A stretch of 64,000 bases of DNA from Ruegeria sediminis (GTDB lineage: Bacteria > Pseudomonadota > Alphaproteobacteria > Rhodobacterales > Rhodobacteraceae): assembly GCF_005938215.1 (NCBI RefSeq), contig NZ_VCPD01000005.1, forward strand, positions 186,001 through 250,000, read 5' to 3'. Positions 37,525-46,959 of this stretch are shown here, in pieces; the first letter of the stretch is position 1, and the number at the start of each line of letters is the position of its first letter. The notes beneath the pieces were generated by a model, which was given only the letters and a program-made list of their open reading frames with translations, was not told where the DNA came from and ran no database searches. The position numbers and the translations under genes are program-made.

Positions 37525-38035
37525 GCGAGAACTTGTCGTTGCGCCGGCCGGAGGCGAGGGCGAAATGGAGGCCGTCCGGCAATTGTGCCGCGATTACCGC
37601 AGGTTGCTGCGTGAACGCTGGCCGGACGTTCCGGCCTTTCTGGACCGTTACTACAATGCCGCGACCTTTGAAGACCTGTTGCGGCGGTTGCCGGAACTTC
37701 ACCGCCCGCCCGACGGGGCGATCTTTGTCGCGCGGGTCGGGGGCAAGGTGGTGGGCTGCGCCATGACGCATCGCGTCGGTCCCGGGGATTGCGAGATCAA
37801 GCGGGTCTTCGTTGGCGACGCGGCGCGGGGGCTTGGCGCGGGCGCCGCCCTGTTCCGGGCGGCGATGGCGCAGGCGCGGCGCGACGGGTATTCGCGCATG
37901 GTGCTGGACACGACGACCCGGCTGACCGAGGCGATCGGGCTTTACCGGAAGCTTGGGTTCCACGAGATCGCTCCGTTCTACGACCCGCCTGCGGACCTGG
38001 CCGAACACCTGATGTTCTTCGGCCGCGACCTGTGA
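37517..38035 (+). CDS. GNAT family N-acetyltransferase
   Basis: A 172-residue GNAT enzyme. The acetyl-CoA loop is in RVFVGDAARGLGAGAALFRAAM (core ARGLGAGAALF) and the end is YRKLGFHEIAPFYD. The substrate is not inferable. The start overlaps the HAD stop by 8 bases, so the two are coupled. It converges on the next acetyltransferase, with 3 bases between stops. Confidence 0.85.
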   Translation: MAERELVVAPAGGEGEMEAVRQLCRDYRRLLRERWPDVPAFLDRYYNAATFEDLLRRLPELHRPPDGAIFVARVGGKVVGCAMTHRVGPGDCEIKRVFVGDAARGLGAGAALFRAAMAQARRDGYSRMVLDTTTRLTEAIGLYRKLGFHEIAPFYDPPADLAEHLMFFGRDL

Positions 38036-38038
38036 CGC

Positions 38039-38488
38039 CTAGAGCGCCTTGGTCATCAGCATGTAGTTCTGGCGCGGCCTGAAGCCGGACCGCTGATACA
38101 GCCGCTGCGCCGTCTCGTTTTCGCGGTCCACTTCCAGATGCAGCGCCCTGAGCCCGGCGGTGGCCAGCGCCTTGGGCAGTTCATGCAGGACCTCGGTGGC
38201 GATGCCGCGCCCGCGGATGGCGGGGCGGATGTAGATTTCGTCCACGAACCCGTCCATGCCGCCGAATTCGACAGACCAGCCGAAGGTGATGATGACATAG
38301 CCCAGCGGCGCGCGGCTGGGGCCGATCAGGTAGACGCAGCCATGCGGGATGCCCTGGAGCAGCGGCAGCAGCGCCTCGCGGCGCTGGTCCTGATCCTGTT
38401 CGATGCCTTCCTCGGCGTGGAAACCGGCGACCATCGCCATCAGCCGGTCCAGATCCTCGGGGCGGGCAAGGCGGAGGGCGGCGGTCAT
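38039..38488 (-). CDS. GNAT family N-acetyltransferase
   Basis: A 149-residue GNAT protein. The acetyl-CoA motif is IRPAIRGRGIATEVL and the end is AQRLYQRSGFRPRQNYML (core LYQRSGF). The ATG at 38488 overlaps the stop of the nucleoside hydrolase (ATGA), indicating coupled translation. A role in acetylating a product or regulator of nucleoside catabolism is speculation. Confidence 0.85.
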   Translation of the reverse strand: MTAALRLARPEDLDRLMAMVAGFHAEEGIEQDQDQRREALLPLLQGIPHGCVYLIGPSRAPLGYVIITFGWSVEFGGMDGFVDEIYIRPAIRGRGIATEVLHELPKALATAGLRALHLEVDRENETAQRLYQRSGFRPRQNYMLMTKAL

Positions 38489-39426
38489 AGCCGGGCCAGA
38501 CGTTCGGTGAGCAGGGCGAAGAAGCCGTCGGCGTCCACGTCGCCCATGAACAGCGCGTTGGGCGCGCGGTCGGTGACGCGCCACCAGTCGGCCACGGTCA
38601 TGCCGAGCGTCAGTTCGGACAGCGTCTCGATCTCGACATTGATGTGACGCCCCGAGAACAGCTCGGGCCGGATCAGGTAGGCGGTGACGCAGGGGTCGTG
38701 CAGGGGCGCGCCTTCGCTGCCGTATTTCTCCCTGTCGAAGCGTTCGAAGAAATCGGTCATCTCGGCCACGGCGATGCCGACCCTTGTGCCGAGCGCGCGG
38801 AAGGCGTCGTTGCGCGGCTTGGTGACCAGCGCCTTGTGCGTGACGTCGAGTGGCATGACCACGATGGAAACGCCGGACTTGAACACGATTTCAGCGGCTT
38901 CCGGGTCGACGTAGATGTTGAACTCGGCGGCGGGCGTGATGTTGCCGACCTGGAAATAGGCGCCGCCCATGAGGACGATTTCCCGAACCTTTTCAACGAT
39001 GTCCGGCGCCTTTTGAAAGGCGGTCGCGATGTTGGTGAGCGGCCCCAGCGGGCAGAGCGTCACGGTGCCGGGGTCATGCGCGCGCAGGGTGTCGATGATG
39101 AAGTCGACGGCATGGCCCGTGGCCAGCGGCATCGACGGGTCGGGCAGGTCGGGGCCGTCGAGACCGGTCTTGCCATGCACGTGTTCGGCGGTGACGAGCT
39201 TGCGCTTCAGCGGTGCGTCGCAGCCCGCATAGACGGGCACGTCCGTCCGGCCCGCAAGTTCGCAGACGATGCGGGCGTTTTTGGCGGTCAGGGCCAGCGG
39301 CACATTGCCGGCGACGGCGGTGATCCCAAGCACCTCGATCTCTTCGGGGCTGGCCAGCGCCAGCAGGATCGCGACCGCGTCGTCCTGGCCGGGATCGGTG
39401 TCGATGATGATCTTGCGTGCGCTCAT
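38485..39426 (-). CDS. Inosine-uridine preferring nucleoside hydrolase family
   Basis: A 313-residue nucleoside N-ribohydrolase, which splits nucleosides into ribose and base. The calcium site DTDPGQDDAVA (9-19) is intact, with GITAVAGNVPL, VTLCPLGPLTNIA, MGGAYFQVGNITPAAEFNIYVDPEAA (core AEFNIYVDPEAA) and the late Asp in PLHDPCVTAYL. The predicted specificity (purine, pyrimidine or mixed) is open. It is 63 bases downstream of mazG on the same strand. Confidence 0.9.
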   Translation of the reverse strand: MSARKIIIDTDPGQDDAVAILLALASPEEIEVLGITAVAGNVPLALTAKNARIVCELAGRTDVPVYAGCDAPLKRKLVTAEHVHGKTGLDGPDLPDPSMPLATGHAVDFIIDTLRAHDPGTVTLCPLGPLTNIATAFQKAPDIVEKVREIVLMGGAYFQVGNITPAAEFNIYVDPEAAEIVFKSGVSIVVMPLDVTHKALVTKPRNDAFRALGTRVGIAVAEMTDFFERFDREKYGSEGAPLHDPCVTAYLIRPELFSGRHINVEIETLSELTLGMTVADWWRVTDRAPNALFMGDVDADGFFALLTERLARL

Positions 39427-39489
39427 GGGATCTTTCCGCGGTGGTCGAGGCCGGACAGTCGCAAGCGCCGCCCGACTTGTCCACCTGCT

Positions 39490-40356
39490 TTATGCCTGGT
39501 GCCGTTGCTTGCGCGCGCCGGCGCGCGGGAGTTTGCCGTTGGCGGCGTGTTCCTCGTGCTTCACCTCGTCCCAGAGCGAGTCCATCTCTTCGAGCGTGCT
39601 TTGCTCGGGGGCGCGGCCGCGGGCGGCGAGGCGCGCCTCGACCTTGGCGAAACGGCGGGTGAACTTGGCGTTGGTGCGGCGCAGCGCCGCCTCGGGTTCG
39701 ACGCCCAGGTGCCGGCCGAGGTTGACGATCACGAAAAGCAGGTCCCCGAATTCGTCCTCGAGCGCGTCGGCGTCCATCGTGTCGCGCGCCTCTTCCAGTT
39801 CGGCGGCCTCTTCGGTGATCTTGGCGAGCACGTGGCTGGCGTCGGGCCAGTCGAATCCGACCCGCGCGGCGCGTTTCTGCAGCTTGTAGGCGCGCAGAAG
39901 GGCGGGCAGGTTGGGCGCGACGCCGTCCAGCGCGCCTTTCTGCGCCTTGTCCTTGCGCTCGGCCGCCTTGATCGCCTCCCAGTCGTGGGTCTGCTGCTCG
40001 GCGGACTTGTCGCGGGATTCGTCGCCGAAGACATGCGGATGGCGGGCCACCATCTTGTCGGACATGGCGCGCACCACGTCCTGAAAGGCGAAATGGCCGG
40101 CTTCCTCGGCCATCTGGGCGTGGAACACGGACTGGAACAGAAGATCGCCCAGCTCGCCCTTCAGCTCGTCCCAGGCCTCGCGCTCGATCGCGTCGGCCAC
40201 TTCGTAGGCCTCTTCGATCGTGTAGGGGGCGATGGTGGCGAAATCCTGCTCAATATCCCAGGGGCAGCCCGTCTTAGGGTCGCGCAAACGGCGCATGATT
40301 TCGAGCAGGCGCTCCATCCCTGCGTCAGAGTCGTGGATGAGCGGGTTTTCTGGCAT
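39490..40356 (-). CDS. mazG: Nucleoside triphosphate pyrophosphohydrolase MazG
   Basis: A 288-residue tandem MazG protein. The metal-binding helices appear twice: EEAYEVADAIEREAWDELKGELGD (core EEAYEV and ELGDLLF) and EEAAELEEAR followed by EFGDLLF. It hydrolyses (d)NTPs to monophosphates, cleaning nucleotide pools or lowering ppGpp-linked signals. The start MPENPLIHDSD was chosen since upstream sequence belongs to the divergent amidohydrolase promoter. It may be transcribed with the nucleoside hydrolase. Confidence 0.92.
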   Translation of the reverse strand: MPENPLIHDSDAGMERLLEIMRRLRDPKTGCPWDIEQDFATIAPYTIEEAYEVADAIEREAWDELKGELGDLLFQSVFHAQMAEEAGHFAFQDVVRAMSDKMVARHPHVFGDESRDKSAEQQTHDWEAIKAAERKDKAQKGALDGVAPNLPALLRAYKLQKRAARVGFDWPDASHVLAKITEEAAELEEARDTMDADALEDEFGDLLFVIVNLGRHLGVEPEAALRRTNAKFTRRFAKVEARLAARGRAPEQSTLEEMDSLWDEVKHEEHAANGKLPRAGARKQRHQA

Positions 40357-40422
40357 TGCGAAGGCCCTCTTTCCGGTGTCAGATGCATCCATCCCGCAGC
40401 TTGGATCAGGAGTCCACCCACA

Positions 40423-41586
40423 ATGCCCGTCGTGAACCGAATTGCCGACTTTGCCGCCGACATGGCGGAATGGCGACGGCATCTGCATTCGATCCCGGAA
40501 CTGGAGTTCGATTGCGTCGAGACCGCGGCCTTTGTCACCGAGCGGCTTCGCGAGTTCGGGGTCGATGAAATCCACAGCGGCATTGCCCGGACCGGGGTCG
40601 TCGCGATCATCAACGGGCAGGGCGAGGGGCCCACGGTCGGCCTGCGCGCGGACATGGACGCGCTGCCGGTGACCGAAGAGACCGGGCTGACCTATGCCTC
40701 GAAGAACCCCGGCCGGATGCATGCCTGCGGCCATGACGGGCATACGACGATGCTGTTGGGCGCGGCGCGCTACCTGGCGGAAACGCGGAATTTCGGCGGC
40801 CGGGTCGCGCTGATCTTTCAACCGGCCGAGGAGGAGGGCGGCGGCGCCAATGCCATGGTGCAGGAGGGCATCATGGACCGTTTCGACATCTCGTCGGTCT
40901 TTGCGCTGCACAACGCGCCGAGCAACGAGGTGGGGGCGTTCTTCACCACGCCGGGCCCGATCATGGCGGCGGTGGACACGTTCGACATCCACATCCAGGG
41001 CATGGGCGGCCACGGGGCCATGCCGCACGAGACACGCGATCCGGTGATGGCGGCCTGCGGCATCGCGCAGGCGATCCAGACCATCGTCAGCCGCAACAGC
41101 TATGCGCTGGACGATCTGGTCATCTCGGTGACGCAGATCCATGCGGGCACCGTCAACAACGTGATCCCCGACACTGCCTACATCAACGGCACTGTGCGCA
41201 CCTTTGATCCGCGGGTGCAGGAGATGGTGACGGAGCGGATGCGGCAGATCGTTCAGGGGCAGGCCTTTTCCTACGGGGTGGAGGCCAAGCTGGACTACCA
41301 CGTGAACTATCCCGCCACGGTCAACGATCCGGCCAAGGCAGCCTTTGCCGCCGAGGTCGCTCGCGAGATCGCGGGGAAGAACCGGGTGGTGGACAATGCG
41401 GGGCGCGAGATGGGAGCCGAGGATTTTTCCTACATGCTGCAGGCGCGGCCCGGGGCCTATCTGTTCCTCGGCCAGGGCAACAGCGCCGGGCTGCACCACC
41501 CGAAGTACAATTTCAACGACGAGATCGCGCCGATCGGAGCTTCGTTCTTTGCGAGGATCGTGGAGCGGGCGCTGCCGGTGATATGA
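40423..41586 (+). CDS. M20-family amidohydrolase (hippurate hydrolase-like)
   Basis: A 387-residue M20D peptidase/amidohydrolase. Metal ligands are seen in HACGHDGH (about 101-108), IFQPAEEEGGG (Glu pair), FALHNAPS and the late GLHHPKYNF. Relatives cleave N-acyl amino acids such as hippurate or indole-acetyl conjugates; the substrate here is not determined. CAGGAG stands 12 bases before the ATG. It precedes the DUF1499 gene by 4 bases. Confidence 0.9.
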   Translation: MPVVNRIADFAADMAEWRRHLHSIPELEFDCVETAAFVTERLREFGVDEIHSGIARTGVVAIINGQGEGPTVGLRADMDALPVTEETGLTYASKNPGRMHACGHDGHTTMLLGAARYLAETRNFGGRVALIFQPAEEEGGGANAMVQEGIMDRFDISSVFALHNAPSNEVGAFFTTPGPIMAAVDTFDIHIQGMGGHGAMPHETRDPVMAACGIAQAIQTIVSRNSYALDDLVISVTQIHAGTVNNVIPDTAYINGTVRTFDPRVQEMVTERMRQIVQGQAFSYGVEAKLDYHVNYPATVNDPAKAAFAAEVAREIAGKNRVVDNAGREMGAEDFSYMLQARPGAYLFLGQGNSAGLHHPKYNFNDEIAPIGASFFARIVERALPVI

Positions 41587-41590
41587 CGGG

Positions 41591-42007
41591 ATGCGGCGCA
41601 TGAACCTGTTCTGGCTGCTGGTCGTTCTTGCGGTGCTGGGCCTGGGTTACGTGCGGCTGGCGCCCTCGGATCCGGCGCGCTGGCATGTGGCGCCGGCGGG
41701 CGATGCGGACAAGGATTTCCAGAGCGGCGTTCTGCGCGTCGTCGAGACCGGGCCGGACGGGCTGGAACGGTTCGATGCGATCGCGATCCACGCGCCGCGG
41801 ACGCGGGTTCTGGCCGGGTCGGTGGAGGACGGCATGGTCACCTATGTCACCCGCACGAAGGTGATGGGGTTTCCGGACTACACCACGGCGGTGCAGGATG
41901 GCGGCACCCTGCGCATCCTTGCCCGGTCACGGTTCGGCCGCTCAGATCTTGGGGTGAACAAGCAGCGGATCGACGGGTGGCTCGGCCGGCTGCAGGCGGG
42001 AGGATAG
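41591..42007 (+). CDS. DUF1499 protein with membrane anchor
   Basis: A 138-residue protein with an N-terminal hydrophobic segment (about 6-22) and a DUF1499 region including RTKVMGFPDYTT, LARSRFGRSDLGVNKQRI (core RFGRSDLGVN). The family is widespread and of unknown function. An ATG three codons later is also possible. Its last 66 bases overlap the 3' end of the convergent small gene. Confidence 0.8.
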   Translation: MRRMNLFWLLVVLAVLGLGYVRLAPSDPARWHVAPAGDADKDFQSGVLRVVETGPDGLERFDAIAIHAPRTRVLAGSVEDGMVTYVTRTKVMGFPDYTTAVQDGGTLRILARSRFGRSDLGVNKQRIDGWLGRLQAGG

Positions 42008-42235
42008 GCAGCCCTGCTGCACCTCGCGCCACATCGGCACGTTCAGCGACATCTGGCATTGCGCCATGAACATGCGCCCGTCCACCTGCATGCAGATGGT
42101 TTCGCCCAGCTCCACGCGGCTGCCTGTGCTGTCGGTGCAGTAGCAATCGCGCAGCTTGCCGCCGGGGCCGACGACATCGGCAAAGGCGGGCGTCGCCACG
42201 AGGCTGAGGATCACGACAAGGCGTCTCATGCGCAT
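41942..42235 (-). CDS. Small exported protein of unknown function (97 aa)
   Basis: A 97-residue protein with a signal peptide (MRMRRLVVILSLVATPAFA, cut near residue 19) and four or five cysteines (CYCTD, ICMQVD, AQCQM, GCLSS) that suggest a disulfide-bonded periplasmic protein. The alternative ATG two codons inside is equally good. It overlaps the DUF1499 gene by 66 bases on the opposite strand. No family with known function is recognised. Confidence 0.7.
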   Translation of the reverse strand: MRMRRLVVILSLVATPAFADVVGPGGKLRDCYCTDSTGSRVELGETICMQVDGRMFMAQCQMSLNVPMWREVQQGCLSSRLQPAEPPVDPLLVHPKI

Positions 42236-42248
42236 AGTTTAACACGGC

Positions 42249-42278
42249 TTGGACACTTGACCAAAGCCTCTGGATAAT
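42249..42278 (+). promoter_or_regulatory. Candidate promoter of prfA
   Basis: TTGGAC (42249-42254) and GATAAT (42273-42278) are spaced by 18 bases. Transcription would begin near 42285, leaving only about 7 bases before the ATG, so the prfA mRNA may be nearly leaderless. Confidence 0.5.
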
Positions 42279-42291
42279 AGACACCGCCGCA

Positions 42292-43347
42292 ATGGTTCCC
42301 GAAGAACGCCTAGAACAGATTACGCAGAGGTTTCAGTACCTCGAAGCCGCGATGGCCGATGGCGCCGCGGGCGGAAACATCGCGGCACTCGCGAGGGAGT
42401 ATTCGGAACTGAAGCCGGTGGTCGATCAGATCCGGGCGTGGCGGCAACTGGTGTCGGACCTGGCCGAGGCCAAGGCGATGCTGGCGGACCCGGACATGAA
42501 GGAACTGGCCGAGGAAGAGATCCCGGCCCTGCAGGCGCGGCTGCCCGAGGCGGAACATGCGCTGCAACTGGCGCTTTTGCCCAAGGACGAGGCCGACGCC
42601 CGCCCCGCGATCCTGGAAATCCGGCCCGGCACCGGCGGGGACGAGGCGGCGCTGTTCGCGGGCGACCTGCTGCGCATGTATCAGCGCTATGCCGAGGAGC
42701 GGGGCTGGGCCTTTGACGTCATCGAGGAGCAGCAGACCGAACTGGGCGGCATCAAGGAGGTGGTGGCCCATATCAAGGGCGACAACGTCTTTACGCGGCT
42801 GAAGTACGAATCCGGCGTGCACCGGGTCCAGCGGGTGCCCGAGACCGAAAGCGGCGGGCGCATCCACACCTCGGCGGCGACGGTGGCGGTGCTGCCCGAG
42901 GCCGAGGACGTGGACATCCATATCGACGCGGGCGACCTACGCATCGACACGATGCGCAGTTCCGGGGCCGGCGGCCAGCATGTCAACACGACCGATTCGG
43001 CGGTGCGGATCACGCACCTGCCCACCGGGATCGTCGTCACGAGTTCCGAGAAATCCCAGCACCGCAACCGCGAAATCGCGATGCAGGTGCTGAAGACACG
43101 GCTTTATGACCTTGAACGGCAGAGGATCGACAGCGAACGCTCGGCCAACCGGGCCAGCCAGGTCGGTTCGGGCGACCGGTCCGAGCGCATCCGCACCTAC
43201 AACTTTCCGCAGGGGCGGATGACCGATCACCGGATCAACCTGACGCTCTACAAGCTGGATCAGGTGATGCAGGGCGATCTGGACGAGGTCATCGACGCGC
43301 TGACCGCCGACGATCAGGCGCGGCTGCTGGCGGAGATGGCGCAATGA
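42292..43347 (+). CDS. prfA: Peptide chain release factor 1
   Basis: RF1 recognises UAA and UAG stop codons and releases the peptide. In the 351-residue protein the GGQ loop is in [16 protein letters not shown] (about residue 225), with the domain I start and the C-terminal RGTRS region (around [15 protein letters not shown], core NFPQGR) as expected. No clear ribosome site precedes the ATG, in line with the short leader. It overlaps prmC by 4 bases, and PrmC methylates this GGQ glutamine. Confidence 0.95.
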   Translation: MVPEERLEQITQRFQYLEAAMADGAAGGNIAALAREYSELKPVVDQIRAWRQLVSDLAEAKAMLADPDMKELAEEEIPALQARLPEAEHALQLALLPKDEADARPAILEIRPGTGGDEAALFAGDLLRMYQRYAEERGWAFDVIEEQQTELGGIKEVVAHIKGDNVFTRLKYESGVHRVQRVPETESGGRIHTSAATVAVLPEAEDVDIHIDAGDLRIDTMRSSGAGGQHVNTTDSAVRITHLPTGIVVTSSEKSQHRNREIAMQVLKTRLYDLERQRIDSERSANRASQVGSGDRSERIRTYNFPQGRMTDHRINLTLYKLDQVMQGDLDEVIDALTADDQARLLAEMAQ

Positions 43348-44189
43348 CCGGCGCGCAGACAGCGGCGCAGGCCATGGTCGCGGCGACCGCGCGGCTGCGC
43401 GCGGCGGGGGTGGCGGATCCGGCGCGGGATGCGCGGCTGCTGCTGGCCCATGCCGCCCGGATCGAGGCCAGCCGCGTGACCCTGATCGCGCCGGACGAGC
43501 TGTCGGCGGAAATTTCCGAGCGATACGAGCAGCTTGTCTCGTTGCGGGCGATCCGGGTTCCGGTCTCGCACCTGCTGGGCGAGCGGGAATTCTACGGCCG
43601 CCGATTCAAGGTCAGCCGGGATGTTCTGGACCCGCGGCCCGAGACCGAGACGCTGATCGAAGTGGCGCTGTCCGAGCCGTTCGACCGGGTTCTGGATCTT
43701 GGCGTCGGGTCCGGCTGCATCCTCGTCACCCTGCTGGCGGAACGGCCGAGCGCGACGGGGCTTGGCGTCGACGTGAGCGAAGGCGCCTGCCTGCAGGCCG
43801 GAGCCAACGCGGTGATGCACCGGGTGCAGGAGCGGGCGGATATCGCAGGGTCGGACTGGTTCGATGCGGTCGAGGGACGGTTCGACCTGATCGTGTCGAA
43901 CCCGCCCTATATCGCCCGCGACGAGATGGACGGTCTTTCCGAGGAAGTGCGGGAACACGAGCCGCGGCTGGCGCTGACCGACGAGGGCGACGGGCTGGGC
44001 GCCTATCGCCGGATCGCCGCCGGCGCCCCGGATTTCCTGATGCCGGGCGGGCGGATCGTCGTCGAGATTGGTCCGATGCAGGCGCAGCAGGTCTCGGCCC
44101 TGTTCGATGCGACCGGGCTGTCGGATATCCGGGTCGTTCAGGATCTGGACGGCCGCGACCGGGTCGTCGTGGCCCGGATGCCGGGCTGA
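43344..44189 (+). CDS. prmC: Peptide chain release factor N5-glutamine methyltransferase
   Basis: PrmC methylates the GGQ glutamine of release factors using S-adenosylmethionine. The 281-residue enzyme has an N-terminal helical domain, the SAM motif [16 protein letters not shown] (core LDLGVGSG) and the catalytic NPPY in [13 protein letters not shown] (about 188). Its ATG overlaps the prfA stop (ATGA). Confidence 0.93.
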   Translation: MTGAQTAAQAMVAATARLRAAGVADPARDARLLLAHAARIEASRVTLIAPDELSAEISERYEQLVSLRAIRVPVSHLLGEREFYGRRFKVSRDVLDPRPETETLIEVALSEPFDRVLDLGVGSGCILVTLLAERPSATGLGVDVSEGACLQAGANAVMHRVQERADIAGSDWFDAVEGRFDLIVSNPPYIARDEMDGLSEEVREHEPRLALTDEGDGLGAYRRIAAGAPDFLMPGGRIVVEIGPMQAQQVSALFDATGLSDIRVVQDLDGRDRVVVARMPG

Positions 44190-44427
44190 TTGCCGATACT
44201 GCGGCAGAAAAACGCCGTTTCCGGTAAAAAAGCTGCGAAAATCCTGCCAACCCTCTTGTCTGGGCCGTCAGGACGTGTTTACTCAGGTTAGTCGACGAGG
44301 TTGACGCTGTTGTCAGCGCACCTCCGACGCCAAGCCCAAAAAGTCGACCACGCGTCACGGATACGACATCAGATGGCGTGAAGTGCAGGTTGATCGACAG
44401 CGAAATACAAGGCTGAAGACAAACAAG
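44190..44427 (+). other. Intergenic region upstream of the DUF4167 gene
   Basis: A 238-base leader without a coding frame that I trust. A weak promoter-like pair TTGTCT/TTTACT lies at 44256-44283 (16-base spacing). AGTCGAC occurs twice (near 44289 and 44342), which could be binding sites or chance. The long leader before an RNA-binding-like protein could hold a regulatory structure, but none is clear by eye. Confidence 0.4.
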
Positions 44428-45039
44428 ATGAGATCGTCCAAATCCCGCTCGCGGGCGAAGAGCAACCGCAACCGTCCCACAGGCGGCAACGTCGTCAATC
44501 GGGTGTTCGACAGTTCGGGCCCCGAAGGCAAGGTGCGCGGCACCCCGCAGCAGATCATCGACAAATACAACCAGTTGGCCCGTGACGCGCAGCTGAGCAA
44601 CGACCGCGTGGCGGCCGAGAATTTCCAGCAGCACGCCGAGCACTACCTGCGTATGCTGAGCGAGGCGCAGCGCGAGATCGACGCCCGCCGCGAGGAGCAG
44701 GAACGCCAGAACCGCGAGCGCCAGGCCGAACGCGACCGCGAGCGCGCCGAGCGCCAGGAACGCGAAGCCGCCGCCCGCCACAACGACCCGTCGGAAGCGC
44801 CGCAGCCGGACGTTCTGGATTTCGGACCGGACAGCGGCGGTCAGGAAAGCGGGCTGGTGGAAACGCCGGAAAGCCAGGTGGCGAAGGCCGACAAGGGCGA
44901 TGCGCCGGACGGCAAGGCGAAACCGGAAAAGGCTCCGCGTCGCCCGCGCGTGCGCAAGCCCAAGCAGACGCCCGGAGAGGGCTCGGAAGACGGTGTTGCG
45001 CCGACTGGCGGTGGCGATACCCCGGAAGCGGCCGAATAA
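44428..45039 (+). CDS. DUF4167 protein
   Basis: A 203-residue protein with the highly basic DUF4167 start (MRSSKSRSRAKSNRNRP), then VVNRVFDSSGPEGKVRGTP and QQIIDKYNQLARDAQLSNDR (core KYNQLARDAQLS), which are the family core. A Glu/Arg coiled coil (about 90-125) and a low-complexity tail with repeated Pro and basic patches follow. DUF4167 is nearly confined to Alphaproteobacteria and of unknown function; the charge pattern suggests RNA or ribosome association. A strong terminator follows. Confidence 0.88.
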   Translation: MRSSKSRSRAKSNRNRPTGGNVVNRVFDSSGPEGKVRGTPQQIIDKYNQLARDAQLSNDRVAAENFQQHAEHYLRMLSEAQREIDARREEQERQNRERQAERDRERAERQEREAAARHNDPSEAPQPDVLDFGPDSGGQESGLVETPESQVAKADKGDAPDGKAKPEKAPRRPRVRKPKQTPGEGSEDGVAPTGGGDTPEAAE

Positions 45040-45066
45040 AGCGCGAAAGACAGTTTCGATGGAAAG

Positions 45067-45094
45067 CCCCGGCCTGTGCGCCGGGGTTTTTCTT
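45067..45094 (+). terminator. Intrinsic terminator after the DUF4167 gene
   Basis: CCCCGGC (45067-45073) and GCCGGGG (45080-45086) form a perfect stem with a 6-base loop, followed by TTTTTCTTTT. Confidence 0.85.
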
Positions 45095-45146
45095 TTGTCT
45101 CAGGTCGATGCAGGGCGAAGCTCAGGTGGCCCGGCGGTTCGCGGGG

Positions 45147-45989
45147 TTACGGCCGCCGCAATTCCCGCGCCAGCGCACAGAAGCCTTCGAGCGAGATCTG
45201 TTCGGCCCGGTCGGTGGGTTTGATCCCGGCCGCGATCAGCCGGTCTTCGATGTCCGGAGCCATGCCTTTCAGCGAAGCGCGCAGCATCTTGCGCCGCTGG
45301 TTGAAGGCCGCAGCCACCACGCGCGACAGTGTCGCGGCGTCCGCCGGGTAGCGGGGTTCGGGCAGGGCCGTCAAATGCACCACGGCGCTGGAAACCTTGG
45401 GCGGCGGGGTGAAAGCTTCGGGCGGCAGGGACATGGCGATGCGCGCCTCGCAGCGCCATTGCGCCAGGATCGCGAGGCGGCCATAGGCCTTGCCGCCGGG
45501 CTGGGCCACGATCCGTTCGGCCACCTCGCGCTGGAACATGAGGGTCAGGCTTTGCCAGAAGGGCGGCCAGTCAGGCGGCGTCAGCCAGCGCACCAGCAGT
45601 TCGGTGCCGACGTTGTAGGGCAGGTTGGCGGCGATGCGCACCGGCGGTGTCAGATGCTGCAAAGGGTCGATTTCAAGGGCGTCGCCGTTGATGATCTGGA
45701 GCCGTCCGGGATAGGCCGCGGCGATGTCCTGCAGGGCGGCGATGCAGCGGGTGTCCTTTTCGATGGCCACCACCTTGCGCGCGCCCTCGGACAGCAGGCC
45801 GCGGGTCAGGCCGCCCGGGCCGGGGCCGATCTCCAGCACGTCGCAGGCCGCCAGGTCGCCTGCCTGCCGTGCGATCTTGGCGGTGAGGTTCAGATCCAGC
45901 AGAAAGTTCTGGCCCAGAGACTTGCGGGCCGAAAGCTGGTGCGTCGCGATGACCTCGCGCAGGGGGGGAAGGTTGTCGATGGCGCTCAT
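45147..45989 (-). CDS. rsmA: 16S rRNA dimethyladenosine transferase
   Basis: RsmA (KsgA) dimethylates two adjacent adenosines near the 3' end of 16S rRNA late in 30S assembly. The 280-residue protein has QNFLLD, the SAM motif [15 protein letters not shown] (core [10 protein letters not shown]), and the catalytic NLPYNVG (about 112). The start [10 protein letters not shown] lies 7 bases after the pdxA stop. It ends the outer-membrane biogenesis operon. Confidence 0.95.
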   Translation of the reverse strand: MSAIDNLPPLREVIATHQLSARKSLGQNFLLDLNLTAKIARQAGDLAACDVLEIGPGPGGLTRGLLSEGARKVVAIEKDTRCIAALQDIAAAYPGRLQIINGDALEIDPLQHLTPPVRIAANLPYNVGTELLVRWLTPPDWPPFWQSLTLMFQREVAERIVAQPGGKAYGRLAILAQWRCEARIAMSLPPEAFTPPPKVSSAVVHLTALPEPRYPADAATLSRVVAAAFNQRRKMLRASLKGMAPDIEDRLIAAGIKPTDRAEQISLEGFCALARELRRP

Positions 45990-45996
45990 GGTTCGG

Positions 45997-46959
45997 TCAC
46001 CGCTGCGCCATGCGCTGCGCAAGTTTCAGGGCCTGGATCAGGCTGGTGGGGTTGGCGATGCCCTGGCCCGCGATGTCGAAGGCGGTGCCGTGGTCGGGCG
46101 AGGTGCGGATGAAGGGCAGGCCCAGCGTGACGTTCACGCCGCGGTCGAAGTCGAGCGTCTTGATCGGGATCAGCGCCTGATCGTGATACATGGCGATGGC
46201 CGCGTCATAGCGGGCGCGGGCGGCGGCGTGGAACAGCGTGTCGGCCGGGTGCGGCCCGGTCAGGGTGTAGTTTTCGGACCGCATCGAGTCCAGCAGCGGG
46301 GCGATCCAGGCGATCTCTTCCTGGCCCATTGCGCCGCCTTCGCCCGCATGGGGGTTCAGGCCGGCCACAGCAAGGCGGGGATGCGCGATGCCGAACTGGT
46401 CGCGCAGGCCCGCGGCCGTGATCTCGATGGTTTCGCGCAGGAGGTCCGGCGTCAGCCTGCGGGGCACGTCGGCGAGCGCAATGTGGATGGTCGCGGGCAC
46501 CACTCGCAGCTGGTCGCTGGCGAGCATCATCACCACGCGGTCGCGCCCCGCCAGCGCGGCCAGGAACTCGGTATGGCCTGGATAGGCGAAACCCGCGCCG
46601 TCGATCAGCGCCTTCTTGTGGATCGGCGCGGTGCAGAGCGCCGAGGCGGCGCCGGTCTGCACCAGTTCGACCGCGCGTTCGATGGCGCGGATGACGAAGG
46701 GCGCATTGGCGGGATCGGGGTGGCCGGGTCGGGTTTCGGCCGCGAAGGGGATGGGCAGGACCGGCAGCGCGCTGGCGCAGGCGTCGGCGGCTTTGGCGGG
46801 ATCGTCCAGCAGGGCCACGGGTGTGCCTTGCGGCAGGTGCCGGGGATCGCCGAGCCAGAAGAAAGGGCAGTCGGCGCGCAGGTGCTGCCATGCCTGCGCC
46901 GCGATTTCCGGGCCGATGCCGGCCGGTTCACCGCAGCTCAGGGCGATTGGCGCCGTCAT
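45997..46959 (-). CDS. pdxA: 4-hydroxythreonine-4-phosphate dehydrogenase
   Basis: PdxA oxidises 4-phosphohydroxy-threonine in pyridoxal phosphate synthesis. The 320-residue protein has [35 protein letters not shown] (core APIHKKAL and GHTEFLA), and metal-binding His in [12 protein letters not shown] and SPDHGTA. It starts inside the surA stop (ATGA). The surA-pdxA-rsmA order is widely conserved. Confidence 0.94.
   Translation of the reverse strand: MTAPIALSCGEPAGIGPEIAAQAWQHLRADCPFFWLGDPRHLPQGTPVALLDDPAKAADACASALPVLPIPFAAETRPGHPDPANAPFVIRAIERAVELVQTGAASALCTAPIHKKALIDGAGFAYPGHTEFLAALAGRDRVVMMLASDQLRVVPATIHIALADVPRRLTPDLLRETIEITAAGLRDQFGIAHPRLAVAGLNPHAGEGGAMGQEEIAWIAPLLDSMRSENYTLTGPHPADTLFHAAARARYDAAIAMYHDQALIPIKTLDFDRGVNVTLGLPFIRTSPDHGTAFDIAGQGIANPTSLIQALKLAQRMAQR

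Noticed and set aside
36838..38488. HAD protein, two acetyltransferases and nucleoside hydrolase as one catabolic gene cluster
   Set aside because: The genes are on opposite strands in two separate coupled pairs, so a joint pathway is not supported.
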